A DNA stretch of 64,000 nt, taken from Candidatus Omnitrophota bacterium. Its GTDB lineage: Bacteria; Hinthialibacterota; Hinthialibacteria; Hinthialibacterales; Hinthialibacteraceae. Where the stretch lies: NCBI GenBank assembly GCA_003598175.1, contig QZKN01000062.1, forward strand, positions 1-64,000, given 5' to 3'. Below are positions 44,118 to 51,988 of the stretch, piece by piece (within the stretch, counting starts at the first letter, position 1; every line of letters starts with the position of its first letter). A program made the position numbers and the translations under genes. Under the pieces are notes generated by a model. The model searched no databases. It saw only the letters and a list, made by a program, of their open reading frames with translations, and was not told the origin of the DNA.

Positions 44118-45440
44118 ATGTTAATCGAATTTTCCGTCGCCAATTTACGCTCGTTCAAGGAAAAGCAAACCCTCAGCATGGTTGCGAACAACAAAGACAA
44201 GAAACTTCCGGATAATGTGATCGATTTGGACATGCCAGGACTTTCGAAAGTCCGTTTGGTAAAAAGTGTGGCGATTTACGGAGCAAACGCGTCGGGAAAG
44301 AGCAATTTATTCAAGGCGGCGGAATTCATGCGGAATTTTGTCGTGAATTCTGCAACGGAATTAAAACCGGATGAAGAAACCGGCGTTGTCCCCTTCAAAC
44401 TCGATTCCGAATGCGAAAAAGAACCCAGCGAATTTGAAGTGATTTTCATCCACGATAAAGTACGTTATCAGTATGGTTTTGCAGTGGATAAAAACCGAGT
44501 GTTTGACGAGTGGCTGTATGCGTTTCCACACGGACAACCGCAATGCTGGTTTACTCGAACCTGGGATAAGGATCAAAGAATCTTTGAATGGAAATTTAGT
44601 ACATATTTAAAAGGCGAGAAAGAAAGTCTGAAAGAGAAAACTCGTTCAAATACTTTGTTTTTGTCTATGGCAGCTCAGTTTAATCATGAACAATTAACCA
44701 AGGTATATAATTTTTATAGTGATAATTTTTTATGTCTGGAAGGATCCGATGTGAATCCCGAATTCACAGCTTTATTGATGGAGAAAAATTGTGAAATAAG
44801 CAAATCCGTAAAAAGTATGATTCGACAAGCGGATTTGGGTATTAGTAATATTGAAATTAATGTGGGAATCCCTGACAACCTGGAATCACGAAAAAAATCC
44901 GACAAAACAGAAAAAGCAATCATTGAACTGCTCAAGAAAAATGAATTGTCGAGAAAGAAAAAACTTCCCGAAAACTATAGATACAAAAAATTAATCTCCC
45001 TGAATATGATTCATGAGCAAAAAAAAACACGAAAATTAGTAACCTTTTTAAAAGAAGATGAATCAGAGGGAACCATTAAATTTTTTTCTTTGATCGGCCA
45101 TTTCTTATACTTGATTTCAAACGGCTATTTTCTTATAATTGACGAGATTGGTGCAAAAATACACCCTTTGCTTATCAGAAATTTAATACAAATAATCCAT
45201 AATTCTACCTTTAATAAAAGAGGATCTCAGTTAATTTTTACACTCCATGATACCACCTTGCTTGATCAAGACCTTTTCCGCCGCGATCAGATCTGGTTCA
45301 CCGAAAAAAACAACGAAGGCGCAACCATCCTCTATCCGCTAACCGATTACAAACCCCGCAATGATGAAGCCTTGCAAAAAGGCTATCTTGCCGGACGTTA
45401 CGGCGCCATCCCATTTTTGAGCGAGTTCACATTCCAATGA
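44118..45440 (+). CDS. AAA15-family ATPase, likely defence-related
   Basis: 440 aa. FSVANLRSF opens an SMC/OLD-like ATPase; Walker A is GANASGKS (55-62) and Walker B is LIIDEIGAKIHP (about 341-352), followed by SQLIFTLHDTTLLD with the switch His. AAA15 ATPases of this type usually pair with an RloB-like or other effector and give abortive phage defence. No effector is adjacent: the next gene is a HicB-like protein on the other strand. The middle of the gene is AT-rich compared with its ends, a sign of transfer. Confidence 0.85.
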   Translation: MLIEFSVANLRSFKEKQTLSMVANNKDKKLPDNVIDLDMPGLSKVRLVKSVAIYGANASGKSNLFKAAEFMRNFVVNSATELKPDEETGVVPFKLDSECEKEPSEFEVIFIHDKVRYQYGFAVDKNRVFDEWLYAFPHGQPQCWFTRTWDKDQRIFEWKFSTYLKGEKESLKEKTRSNTLFLSMAAQFNHEQLTKVYNFYSDNFLCLEGSDVNPEFTALLMEKNCEISKSVKSMIRQADLGISNIEINVGIPDNLESRKKSDKTEKAIIELLKKNELSRKKKLPENYRYKKLISLNMIHEQKKTRKLVTFLKEDESEGTIKFFSLIGHFLYLISNGYFLIIDEIGAKIHPLLIRNLIQIIHNSTFNKRGSQLIFTLHDTTLLDQDLFRRDQIWFTEKNNEGATILYPLTDYKPRNDEALQKGYLAGRYGAIPFLSEFTFQ

Positions 45441-45450
45441 GCAAGCCGAT

Positions 45451-45678
45451 TCAAAGACAACCGAACTCCTCGATGATCGGCAGCGGCAGGTTTTTATAAA
45501 TTCGAAGAAGAATCCATTCCTCCAAAATCTCTTCCAATTCGCGGCGGCAGGCTTCCAGCGTTGTTGCATTGCTGTAAACGCCACGGCATTCCGGGATCTC
45601 ACCATAAAAACTGCCGTCATCCGACAGGATTTCGTATCGCGCATGTTCCATCGCTTTTTCGAGATATTTTCTAAACAT
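45451..45678 (-). CDS. HicB-like protein, orphan
   Basis: 75 aa. The RNase H-like fold of HicB is seen in YEILSDDGSFYGEIPECRGV and the helix TTLEACRRELEEILEEWI, ending in LPLP. HicB antitoxins bind HicA mRNA interferases. No HicA gene lies on either side, and there is no DNA-binding tail, so this is an orphan of the short HicB class. Its end is 10 bases from the AAA15 stop, convergent. Confidence 0.82.
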   Translation of the reverse strand: MFRKYLEKAMEHARYEILSDDGSFYGEIPECRGVYSNATTLEACRRELEEILEEWILLRIYKNLPLPIIEEFGCL

Positions 45679-45825
45679 AATTGAACCCCACCTTTTTTTT
45701 CATTCAAACCCTATTCACATTAAATGGAAATCGGAAGAAGTCAAGAAAAAAGTTACAGGAGTAAAATTGGATCGTTGAAAACCAGTAGATTGAAAAAAGC
45801 GCTGTATCTTCAAAAAGCAAAACTA

Positions 45826-46980
45826 CTATTCTTTTACCAAATTCAATTCCCGCGCGCAGCGAAGACAGCATTCCTGAAATTCCTCGGACATCCGTTTGGC
45901 GGAAAACCGCCGGCGCACCCGTTCCCGCGCTTGCCGGCCATATGTTTGGCGTAACGTTGCGTTGGATAAAAGCGTTTCCAGTATGTGGATAAATCCGGCA
46001 AGATCGCCGGGAACGGAAAGGAGTCCGGATACGCCGTGTTCGACGATTTCCGGAATCCCGCCGGCGGCCGCGGCGGCGATGGGCAGCCCCGCATCCATCG
46101 CTTCCATCAGCGAAACCGGCTCGCCCTCGACGATGGAAGGGAGCGCGAAGATATCCATTCCCTGCAAGAGTTTGCGCGCATCGGGACGGTAGCCGGTGAA
46201 GACAGTCCGCGCCGCGATTCCTTCGCTATGGGCGAAATCCATCATCTTTCGTTCATTTTCTCCCGTCCCAACGATCAACAACCGCAGAGTCGGAAAACGA
46301 TCAGCCAGTTGGGCGGCGGCGCGGATCAATATGTCGTGCCGTTTGGCCGGCCGCAGCTGCGCCACGATGCCAACCACGACGTGATCGTCTTCGAAACCGA
46401 ATTCCCGCCGAACGCCGGCGCGGATTTCCGGCGCATGGTCGGGAAACACATCCGTTTCGATGCCATTGTGAACCAATTCGAGTTTGCCGGTGGGTAATCC
46501 GATTACATTCACCACCTTCTCCATCCCCAATTCCGAGTTCACGATATAGAGCGTGTCCAGCGGATGAGTCAATCGTTCCAACCAGGCGTACAGATAACCA
46601 TATCCCTCGATTGTATAAACCGTGCTGATGCCGGAGAGCATCGCGATGTCCGGCCGTAAAAAAACGGTGGCGCGACCGAGCAGATTGGAATGAATCAATA
46701 CGCTCAATAACAGATGCGGTTGAAACTCGTTCACGAAGTTCCACCACCGGCGCAGGCCGGAAAGAAAGAAGTCTTCCTTCAAACGCAGGTTCATGGCGGG
46801 GATTCCCATCGCTTCCACCTCGCGGCACAAGTCGCCCGGCCCGAAAAGCGTAACCAGCGAAGGTTGGAACCGTTCCCGATCGATATGGCGCAATACGGAA
46901 AGCAGGATTCGTTCCGCCCCGCAGATTTCCGAATCGGACGTCAATAAGATGACACGAATTTTCGTATTTTTTTCCGGCAC
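45826..46980 (-). CDS. glycosyltransferase family 4
   Basis: About 384 aa GT-B enzyme. IRVILLTSDSEICGAERILL is the N-terminal Gly loop. The C-terminal domain has VGIVAQLRPAKRHDILIRA, LLIVGTGENE and the donor-binding FALPSIVEGEPVSLMEAMDAGLPI with the E-x7-E motif. It probably builds a surface glycan; donor and acceptor are unknown. I chose GTG at 46980, with GAGG five bases upstream, over a GTG two codons earlier. Confidence 0.93.
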   Translation of the reverse strand: MPEKNTKIRVILLTSDSEICGAERILLSVLRHIDRERFQPSLVTLFGPGDLCREVEAMGIPAMNLRLKEDFFLSGLRRWWNFVNEFQPHLLLSVLIHSNLLGRATVFLRPDIAMLSGISTVYTIEGYGYLYAWLERLTHPLDTLYIVNSELGMEKVVNVIGLPTGKLELVHNGIETDVFPDHAPEIRAGVRREFGFEDDHVVVGIVAQLRPAKRHDILIRAAAQLADRFPTLRLLIVGTGENERKMMDFAHSEGIAARTVFTGYRPDARKLLQGMDIFALPSIVEGEPVSLMEAMDAGLPIAAAAAGGIPEIVEHGVSGLLSVPGDLAGFIHILETLLSNATLRQTYGRQARERVRRRFSAKRMSEEFQECCLRCARELNLVKE

Positions 46981-47146
46981 AACCACCTCGAATCAGATTC
47001 GTTCCTGGAAATACACGTCGAAAAAAAATGGCCGATCGGCGCATAACCAACATGCCAATCATTCGTTTTTTTGATACACTATAAAGGAGAGACGCGGAAG
47101 AGCAATGGCCGCGCGCCGGCTCTTTGCGAGAATGTCGAGGTGGAAT

Positions 47147-47731
47147 ATGAACAGCAATATTCATCCGATGGACAGTCGCTGGGAATTAATGGCCAAGGCC
47201 CATTATCGCAAGGCGTATCCGGATTTGCTTCTCCTGTTTCGGCAGCTGCTGCATCGCGCCTTTCTGCGGAATTATTGGATTCCCGATCCATTGGCGCTGG
47301 ATTATTTGACGAAAGTGCTGATTCGCTTTTTGCCGCTCAATGTCAGTCGGGAAAACGTCGAGTATGCGCTCTCTCTCTGCGAAACTCACCCCGAGGAACC
47401 GGAAAGCATCATTCGTTCATACGAAAATCTGGGCGAAGTGATTTTGTGGTGGTCGGGATTGTATCGCCGCCCGCTGTTTCAAGCGCAGGGCAAGCGTTCA
47501 TTCGAAATTGCGTATGAATGCCTGTCGGATTATGAACAATCCACCCTCCCGGCGATTCTCCTTCCCGGCCAAACCGAGGAAAGCGGCTCCAAACGCCTGA
47601 AAATCAACAAAATGTTCAGCGCGCAATTCGAGAATTTTCAGCAGGTGCTGGAAAATTCGGAACTGATCGAGGATCCCGCCTACGTTCGTTTTCGGACGAT
47701 CTTTATGACGGAAGATTTTTGCACAAATTAA
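47147..47731 (+). CDS. hypothetical protein, helical
   Basis: About 194 aa from the ATG at 47147, which follows GAGGTGGAAT. Mostly alpha-helical with many Leu and Arg (AYPDLLLLFRQLLHRAFL, then YLTKVLIRFLPL). No signal peptide or clear motif. Family not recognised. It is divergent from the glycosyltransferase gene and precedes the orange-protein-like cluster by 118 bases. Confidence 0.68.
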   Translation: MNSNIHPMDSRWELMAKAHYRKAYPDLLLLFRQLLHRAFLRNYWIPDPLALDYLTKVLIRFLPLNVSRENVEYALSLCETHPEEPESIIRSYENLGEVILWWSGLYRRPLFQAQGKRSFEIAYECLSDYEQSTLPAILLPGQTEESGSKRLKINKMFSAQFENFQQVLENSELIEDPAYVRFRTIFMTEDFCTN

Positions 47732-47759
47732 CTTCCCTTCCTATTTATCTACGGTCCCC

Positions 47760-47788
47760 TTTACGAACATATGCTCATAATGTATAAT
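47760..47788 (+). promoter_or_regulatory. promoter of the NifX/ATPase cluster
   Basis: TTTACG (47760-47765), 17-base spacer, and a perfect TATAAT (47783-47788). The first gene starts 61 bases downstream. Confidence 0.6.
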
Positions 47789-47849
47789 AACATAAAAGAG
47801 CAAATGAACAGGATATATGAATTCGTTCCTATACTAAGGTGAAAATGAT

Positions 47850-48212
47850 ATGAAAATTGCAATCACGGCGCAACAACAGGAAATGTCCGCTCCCCTCGAT
47901 CCGCGATTCGGTCGAGCGCCCTATTTTATGATCTACGACACGGATACGAAATCCGCGCTCGCGGTGAACAACGCGCAAAATCTTCAAGCCGCGCAGGGCG
48001 CGGGAATCCAGGCCGGTCAGACGCTGCTGGATCAAGGCGTGGGCGTGCTCATCACGGGAAATGTGGGACCGAAAGCATTCCGCATGTTGTCAGCCGCGGG
48101 AATTCAAGTCTATCTCACACCCTCCGGAACCGCGGAACAAGTTCTCCAGCGTTTTCAAGCGGGAGAATTGCAGGAAAGCAAACAAGCCAATGTGCAAGGC
48201 CATTGGATGTAA
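47850..48212 (+). CDS. NifX/NafY-fold protein
   Basis: 120 aa with the dinitrogenase iron-molybdenum cofactor fold: MKIAITAQ at the start, DPRFGRAPYFMIYD, ITGNVGPKAFRML and a C-terminal amphipathic helix. This fold in orange protein (ORP) binds a Mo-Cu cluster. Here no nitrogenase genes are near. It opens an operon-like run with two ferredoxin ATPases and a second NifX-fold gene. AAGGTGAAAATGAT precedes the ATG. Confidence 0.9.
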   Translation: MKIAITAQQQEMSAPLDPRFGRAPYFMIYDTDTKSALAVNNAQNLQAAQGAGIQAGQTLLDQGVGVLITGNVGPKAFRMLSAAGIQVYLTPSGTAEQVLQRFQAGELQESKQANVQGHWM

Positions 48213-48232
48213 AGAGGGAAAGGACCAATGCC

Positions 48233-48493
48233 ATGAAGAATGCACAAAGCGGGAAAGGACAAGGAAAAGGCGGCGGCGGTAGAGGCGGCGGTAAAGGCGG
48301 CGGCGGTGGTAGAGGCGGCGGCGGTGGTAGAGGCGGCGGCGGTATGCGAGGCGGCCAAAAAGGAGGGCGAGGTCCTGGCGGGAATTGCGTTTGCCCCAGT
48401 TGTGGAAAAGCCATTTCCCATCAGCAGGGAATTCCCTGTACGGACCTCACTTGTCCGGATTGCGGAACGCCCATGATACGTGAGATGTCATAA
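48233..48493 (+). CDS. Gly-rich zinc-ribbon protein
   Basis: 86 aa. The first half (about 6-50) is almost pure Gly/Arg/Lys repeats; the second half has CVCPSCGK and CPDCG, two CxxC pairs plus a Cys in GIPCTDLT, likely one zinc or Fe site. Small proteins of this form occur between NifX-like and MinD-like genes in anaerobic bacteria. I chose the ATG at 48233 with AAAGGA eight bases upstream. Confidence 0.75.
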   Translation: MKNAQSGKGQGKGGGGRGGGKGGGGGRGGGGGRGGGGMRGGQKGGRGPGGNCVCPSCGKAISHQQGIPCTDLTCPDCGTPMIREMS

Positions 48494-48494
48494 A

Positions 48495-49349
48495 ATGAAG
48501 ATTGCAGTGGCAAGCGGAAAAGGCGGGACGGGAAAAACCACCGTTTCGACGAATCTGGCGTTCATTGCCAATCAAATTGGAAAACAAGTTCATCTGCTGG
48601 ATTGCGATGTGGAAGAACCGAATTGCCACATTTTTCTTCAGCCGACAATCACATCAACCGAATCGATTTGCGTTCCCGTGCCGGAAGTCGACGTGGATCG
48701 CTGTACCGGCTGCGGGGAATGCGCCGCCATTTGCCGATTCAACGCCATCGCGTGCCTGAAAAAAGGCGTCCTCATTTTCAATGAGTTATGCCACGGCTGT
48801 GGCGGATGTTGGCGCGTGTGCCCGGAAAAAGCGATTACCGTCGGCTCACGGGAAATCGGCGTGTTGGAAAACGGCGCCTCTTATGGATTTCGATTTACGC
48901 AGGGAATCCTGCGTATCGGCGAGGCCAAAGCCCCGCCGTTGATCCGAAAAGTGAAAGAAGCCCAAAACGGCTCCGCCCTGGTCATTTTCGATTCCCCGCC
49001 GGGCACTTCTTGTCCCGCCATTGAAACGATGAAAGGGGTGGATGCGGTATTGCTGGTAACCGAACCGACGCCTTTCGGATTGAGCGACTTGACTCTGGCC
49101 GTGGAAACCGTGCGAAAAATGGAGATTCTCTTTGCCGTCGTAATCAATCGTTGCGACGCGGGAGAGAATAAAACCCGGGAATATTGCCAACGGGAACGGA
49201 TTCCGATTTTACTGGAAATTCCCGATCGGCGCAGCGTCGCCGAAGCCTACTCGCGCGGTGAAATGGCGGCGCACTGTATTCCTGAAATCCGAAATTTATT
49301 CGAACAACTTTTACATTCTCTCGAAGAAATGGAAACTCAATCCCAATGA
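48495..49349 (+). CDS. MinD/Mrp-like ATPase with inserted ferredoxin, 1
   Basis: About 284 aa. SGKGGTGKTT is the deviant Walker A of the MinD/Mrp/ArsA class; FDSPPGTSCP is the second ATPase motif. A two-cluster ferredoxin is inserted at about 60-115 (CTGCGECAAIC and CHGCGGCWRVCP), with eight Cys for two [4Fe-4S] centres. Family: COG1149. Such ATPases accompany orange protein and NifX-like proteins. The ATG at 48495 is chosen because MKIAVASGKGG is the usual N-terminus. It overlaps the next gene by 4 bases. Confidence 0.93.
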   Translation: MKIAVASGKGGTGKTTVSTNLAFIANQIGKQVHLLDCDVEEPNCHIFLQPTITSTESICVPVPEVDVDRCTGCGECAAICRFNAIACLKKGVLIFNELCHGCGGCWRVCPEKAITVGSREIGVLENGASYGFRFTQGILRIGEAKAPPLIRKVKEAQNGSALVIFDSPPGTSCPAIETMKGVDAVLLVTEPTPFGLSDLTLAVETVRKMEILFAVVINRCDAGENKTREYCQRERIPILLEIPDRRSVAEAYSRGEMAAHCIPEIRNLFEQLLHSLEEMETQSQ

Positions 49350-50248
49350 AGGAACTGGCCGTCATCAGCGGAAAAGGAGGAACCGGCAAAACCGGCATGG
49401 CCGCGTCGCTAGCCGCATTGGCGCAAAACAAAATCGTTGTCGACTGCGACGTCGATGCGGCGAATTTACATATTATATTAGAACCGACCATTCAAACCGA
49501 ACAGATTTTCATCGGCAGTCAAAAAGCAACGATCCAAACGGAACAATGTTCCGCCTGCGGTGAATGTGAAGCCATCTGCGCCTTTGACGCTGTCCATTCT
49601 CAACCATCGAAAAATGGAACGAACGGGATGGTCTACCACATCGACGCCATGTCATGCGAAGGATGCGGCGTCTGCGCTCATTTTTGCCCTGCCGGCGCAA
49701 TTGCCATGAACGATAACGAAAGCGGGCGCTGGTTTTTGTCCCAAACGCGATTCGGACCGATGGTTCATGCCCGATTGGGCATTGCGGAAAACAACTCCGG
49801 GCGATTGGTCAGCCTAATCCGCGAACAGGCGCGGCAATGGGCCCAACGGGATCATTATGATTTGATCCTCATCGATGGGCCGCCCGGCATCGGCTGTCCC
49901 GTGATCGCTTCCATCACCGGCGTCGATTTGGTTTTAATCATGACGGAACCGACGCTGTCCGGCCTGCACGATTTGGAACGCGTGCGCGACTTGACGCGGC
50001 ATTTTAACATTCCAACCGTCGTGTGTATCAACAAATTCGATTTGAATCTTGAGCTTACAGCAAAAATCGAACAAACCGTGCAACACATGGGAATCAAAAC
50101 ACTCGGAAAAATCGCCTTCGATCGCGTTTTCACAGAAGCGCAAATTCAAAAATTAAGCGTCATCGAATATTCAAACGGTACGAGTTCACAAGAAATTCGT
50201 ATACTATGGAACAAACTTAAAACCTTTTTATCGGAGGATACACCATGA
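49346..50248 (+). CDS. MinD/Mrp-like ATPase with inserted ferredoxin, 2
   Basis: 300 aa paralogue of the previous protein: SGKGGTGKTG (Thr to Gly at the last position of the motif) and LIDGPPGIGCP, with ferredoxin Cys in CSACGECEAIC and CEGCGVCAHFCP. ATGA overlaps join it to both neighbours. A heteromer of the two ATPases is plausible, with the NifX-fold proteins as clients; this is inference. Confidence 0.93.
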   Translation: MKELAVISGKGGTGKTGMAASLAALAQNKIVVDCDVDAANLHIILEPTIQTEQIFIGSQKATIQTEQCSACGECEAICAFDAVHSQPSKNGTNGMVYHIDAMSCEGCGVCAHFCPAGAIAMNDNESGRWFLSQTRFGPMVHARLGIAENNSGRLVSLIREQARQWAQRDHYDLILIDGPPGIGCPVIASITGVDLVLIMTEPTLSGLHDLERVRDLTRHFNIPTVVCINKFDLNLELTAKIEQTVQHMGIKTLGKIAFDRVFTEAQIQKLSVIEYSNGTSSQEIRILWNKLKTFLSEDTP

Positions 50249-50583
50249 AAATCGCCATTCCGGTAGCCGAGAATCGGCTCTGCCTTCACTTCGGCCATTG
50301 CGAAAGTTTCGTATTGATCGATGCGGATCCGGAGCAAAAGGAAATCCTAAACAAAACCACTCTTCCGGCGCCGCCTCATCAACCGGGTTTGCTCCCCCAG
50401 TGGCTGCACGAACAAGGCGCTGAGGTAATCATCAGCGGCGGCATGGGAATGAGGGCTCAACAATTATTCGCCAGTAAAAATATCAAAGTCGTCACCGGCG
50501 CTTCGTCGGACGATCCCGATACCATTGCGCGCAATTACTTAAACGACGCCTTGCTTTTGGGCGAGAATGTGTGCGATCATTAA
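50245..50583 (+). CDS. NifX-fold protein, second copy
   Basis: 112 aa. MKIAIPVAENRLCLHFGHCESFVL at the start (with two Cys/His-rich turns) and IISGGMGMRAQQLFASKN are the NifX/ORP marks. It overlaps the ATPase gene by ATGA, so it is coupled. It is more like the DUF134/ORP subgroup with HFGHC than the first copy is. Confidence 0.9.
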   Translation: MKIAIPVAENRLCLHFGHCESFVLIDADPEQKEILNKTTLPAPPHQPGLLPQWLHEQGAEVIISGGMGMRAQQLFASKNIKVVTGASSDDPDTIARNYLNDALLLGENVCDH

Positions 50584-50592
50584 GCAAACATC

Positions 50593-51432
50593 ATGAAAAT
50601 ACGATCTCCGTTGCGCATTACGATTTTAGTTGAAAATACGGCTCGCACGATCGGGCTGTTGGGAGAGCACGGCCTGGCCTATTGGATCGAAACGGATGAT
50701 CATTGTATCTTATTCGATACGGGTCAGGGGAAAACTCTTTTTGAGAATGCGAACCATTTAAAGATCGATTTGCATCAGACCAATTCAATCGTTCTCAGTC
50801 ACGGTCACTATGATCATACCGGGGGACTCAACAAAGCAATTGAATATGCCAGACAGGCCACTCTTTTTTTTCATCCGGTCGCATTTCAACCGAAATACGT
50901 AAAAAAAGATTCAAAAGGCCTTTATGTTGGAGCGCCGAATGAAGTAAAGAATACTCTTTTTCAGCGAATACAACACTTCCGTGAGACAAAAGAAGCGACA
51001 TCCATCTGCGATGGGATCATGGTCACGGGTGAAGTTCCCCGCCGCAACGATTATGAAGACGTCGGCGGCGATTTTTATCTCGATGCGCCCTGTCAGCAAC
51101 CGGATCCTTTATACGATGACCAATCCATCTTTTTCGAAACCGCCGAGGGGATTGTAATTTTATTGGGATGCGCCCATGCGGGCGTCGTCAATACGATCAA
51201 ATACGTGGCGGAATTGACGGGAAACAAAAAAATCCATACGGTCATCGGCGGGATGCATTTGCTGAATGCGTCGCCGGAAAGAATCCGCCGAACCCTGGAA
51301 ACATTCCGAAAATTCGAGGTGGCTGTCATCGGACCGGTTCATTGCACGGGTATGAAGGCTTTCGTTGAATTCGCGAAAGCCTTTCCCGACCGTTGGATTG
51401 CGCCTTGCACAGGTTCGCAATTCGTTTTTTAA
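50593..51432 (+). CDS. MBL-fold hydrolase
   Basis: 279 aa metallo-beta-lactamase-fold enzyme of the COG1237 group. The zinc motif HGHYDHTGG (HxHxDH) and later LGCAHAG and GPVHCTG supply the other ligands. Related proteins are annotated as dihydropterin-ribofuranosylaminobenzene 5'-phosphate synthases, but most have unknown substrates. It starts 9 bases after the NifX-fold gene; such pairs recur in ORP-type clusters. Confidence 0.88.
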   Translation: MKIRSPLRITILVENTARTIGLLGEHGLAYWIETDDHCILFDTGQGKTLFENANHLKIDLHQTNSIVLSHGHYDHTGGLNKAIEYARQATLFFHPVAFQPKYVKKDSKGLYVGAPNEVKNTLFQRIQHFRETKEATSICDGIMVTGEVPRRNDYEDVGGDFYLDAPCQQPDPLYDDQSIFFETAEGIVILLGCAHAGVVNTIKYVAELTGNKKIHTVIGGMHLLNASPERIRRTLETFRKFEVAVIGPVHCTGMKAFVEFAKAFPDRWIAPCTGSQFVF

Positions 51433-51474
51433 TAGCATAAAAAACCAAAACAAATTTCTTAAATTCGCAGTGAG

Positions 51475-51939
51475 ATGCGCATTCCCATTTATGGTTTACT
51501 TCGAGCTCAACGTTCCCGCGATCCGATCTCGCAAGAGCAGGAAAAAAAGATTCGCGCGTGGTGGAACGAATTGGGAGGTCTGCCCGAGCGACTAGTGATC
51601 GATCGCGCTTCCGGCAGCCGATGCCGTTTGGACGAAGCAGAAGGCATTATACACATCGGCAGCGATATCAATCCCGGCCCGGGAACCTCTCCCAACGCCT
51701 CCCTGCGCTGGCGAGCGGCTCTCGCGCACGAATACCGCCACTTGCAACGTTTCGACAGCGGAAATGTGCTCCCGCCCGGTCCATTGGACGAAGCAATCAC
51801 GGACCTGGAAGCCTGCGCTTTCCCCCAACTCACACCTGCCATCCGTGAAGAATTGACCGCCGATGCGTTGCAACGGCTTTATGAATACACAATCCAATCG
51901 TGTCAACCAAATTCCAGTGAAAAGAACACAGGGAACTGA
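51475..51939 (+). CDS. small HEXXH protein, putative zinc peptidase
   Basis: 154 aa. LAHEYRHLQRF carries HEYRH (residues 85-89), a zinc-binding HExxH, followed by the acidic helix LDEAITDLEACAF that could give the third ligand. There is no signal peptide, so it would be cytoplasmic. Family unknown. It is 42 bases after the MBL gene on the same strand, without a good ribosome site. Confidence 0.7.
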   Translation: MRIPIYGLLRAQRSRDPISQEQEKKIRAWWNELGGLPERLVIDRASGSRCRLDEAEGIIHIGSDINPGPGTSPNASLRWRAALAHEYRHLQRFDSGNVLPPGPLDEAITDLEACAFPQLTPAIREELTADALQRLYEYTIQSCQPNSSEKNTGN

Positions 51940-51988
51940 TCGAATAATCATTCAAGGAATCTATAAATCTCATATTCGTCTTAAGTTA

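Noticed and set aside
43085-44233. Minus-strand frame of 382 codons
   Set aside because: Covers the ends of the propeller and all of the prepilin gene in antisense; both plus-strand proteins have clear motifs.
45679-45825. Search for a HicA partner of the HicB-like gene
   Set aside because: No frame of suitable length or dsRNA-binding pattern in either direction.
46301-47164. Minus-strand frame of 287 codons
   Set aside because: Overlaps the glycosyltransferase gene in another frame and is Arg-rich without motif.
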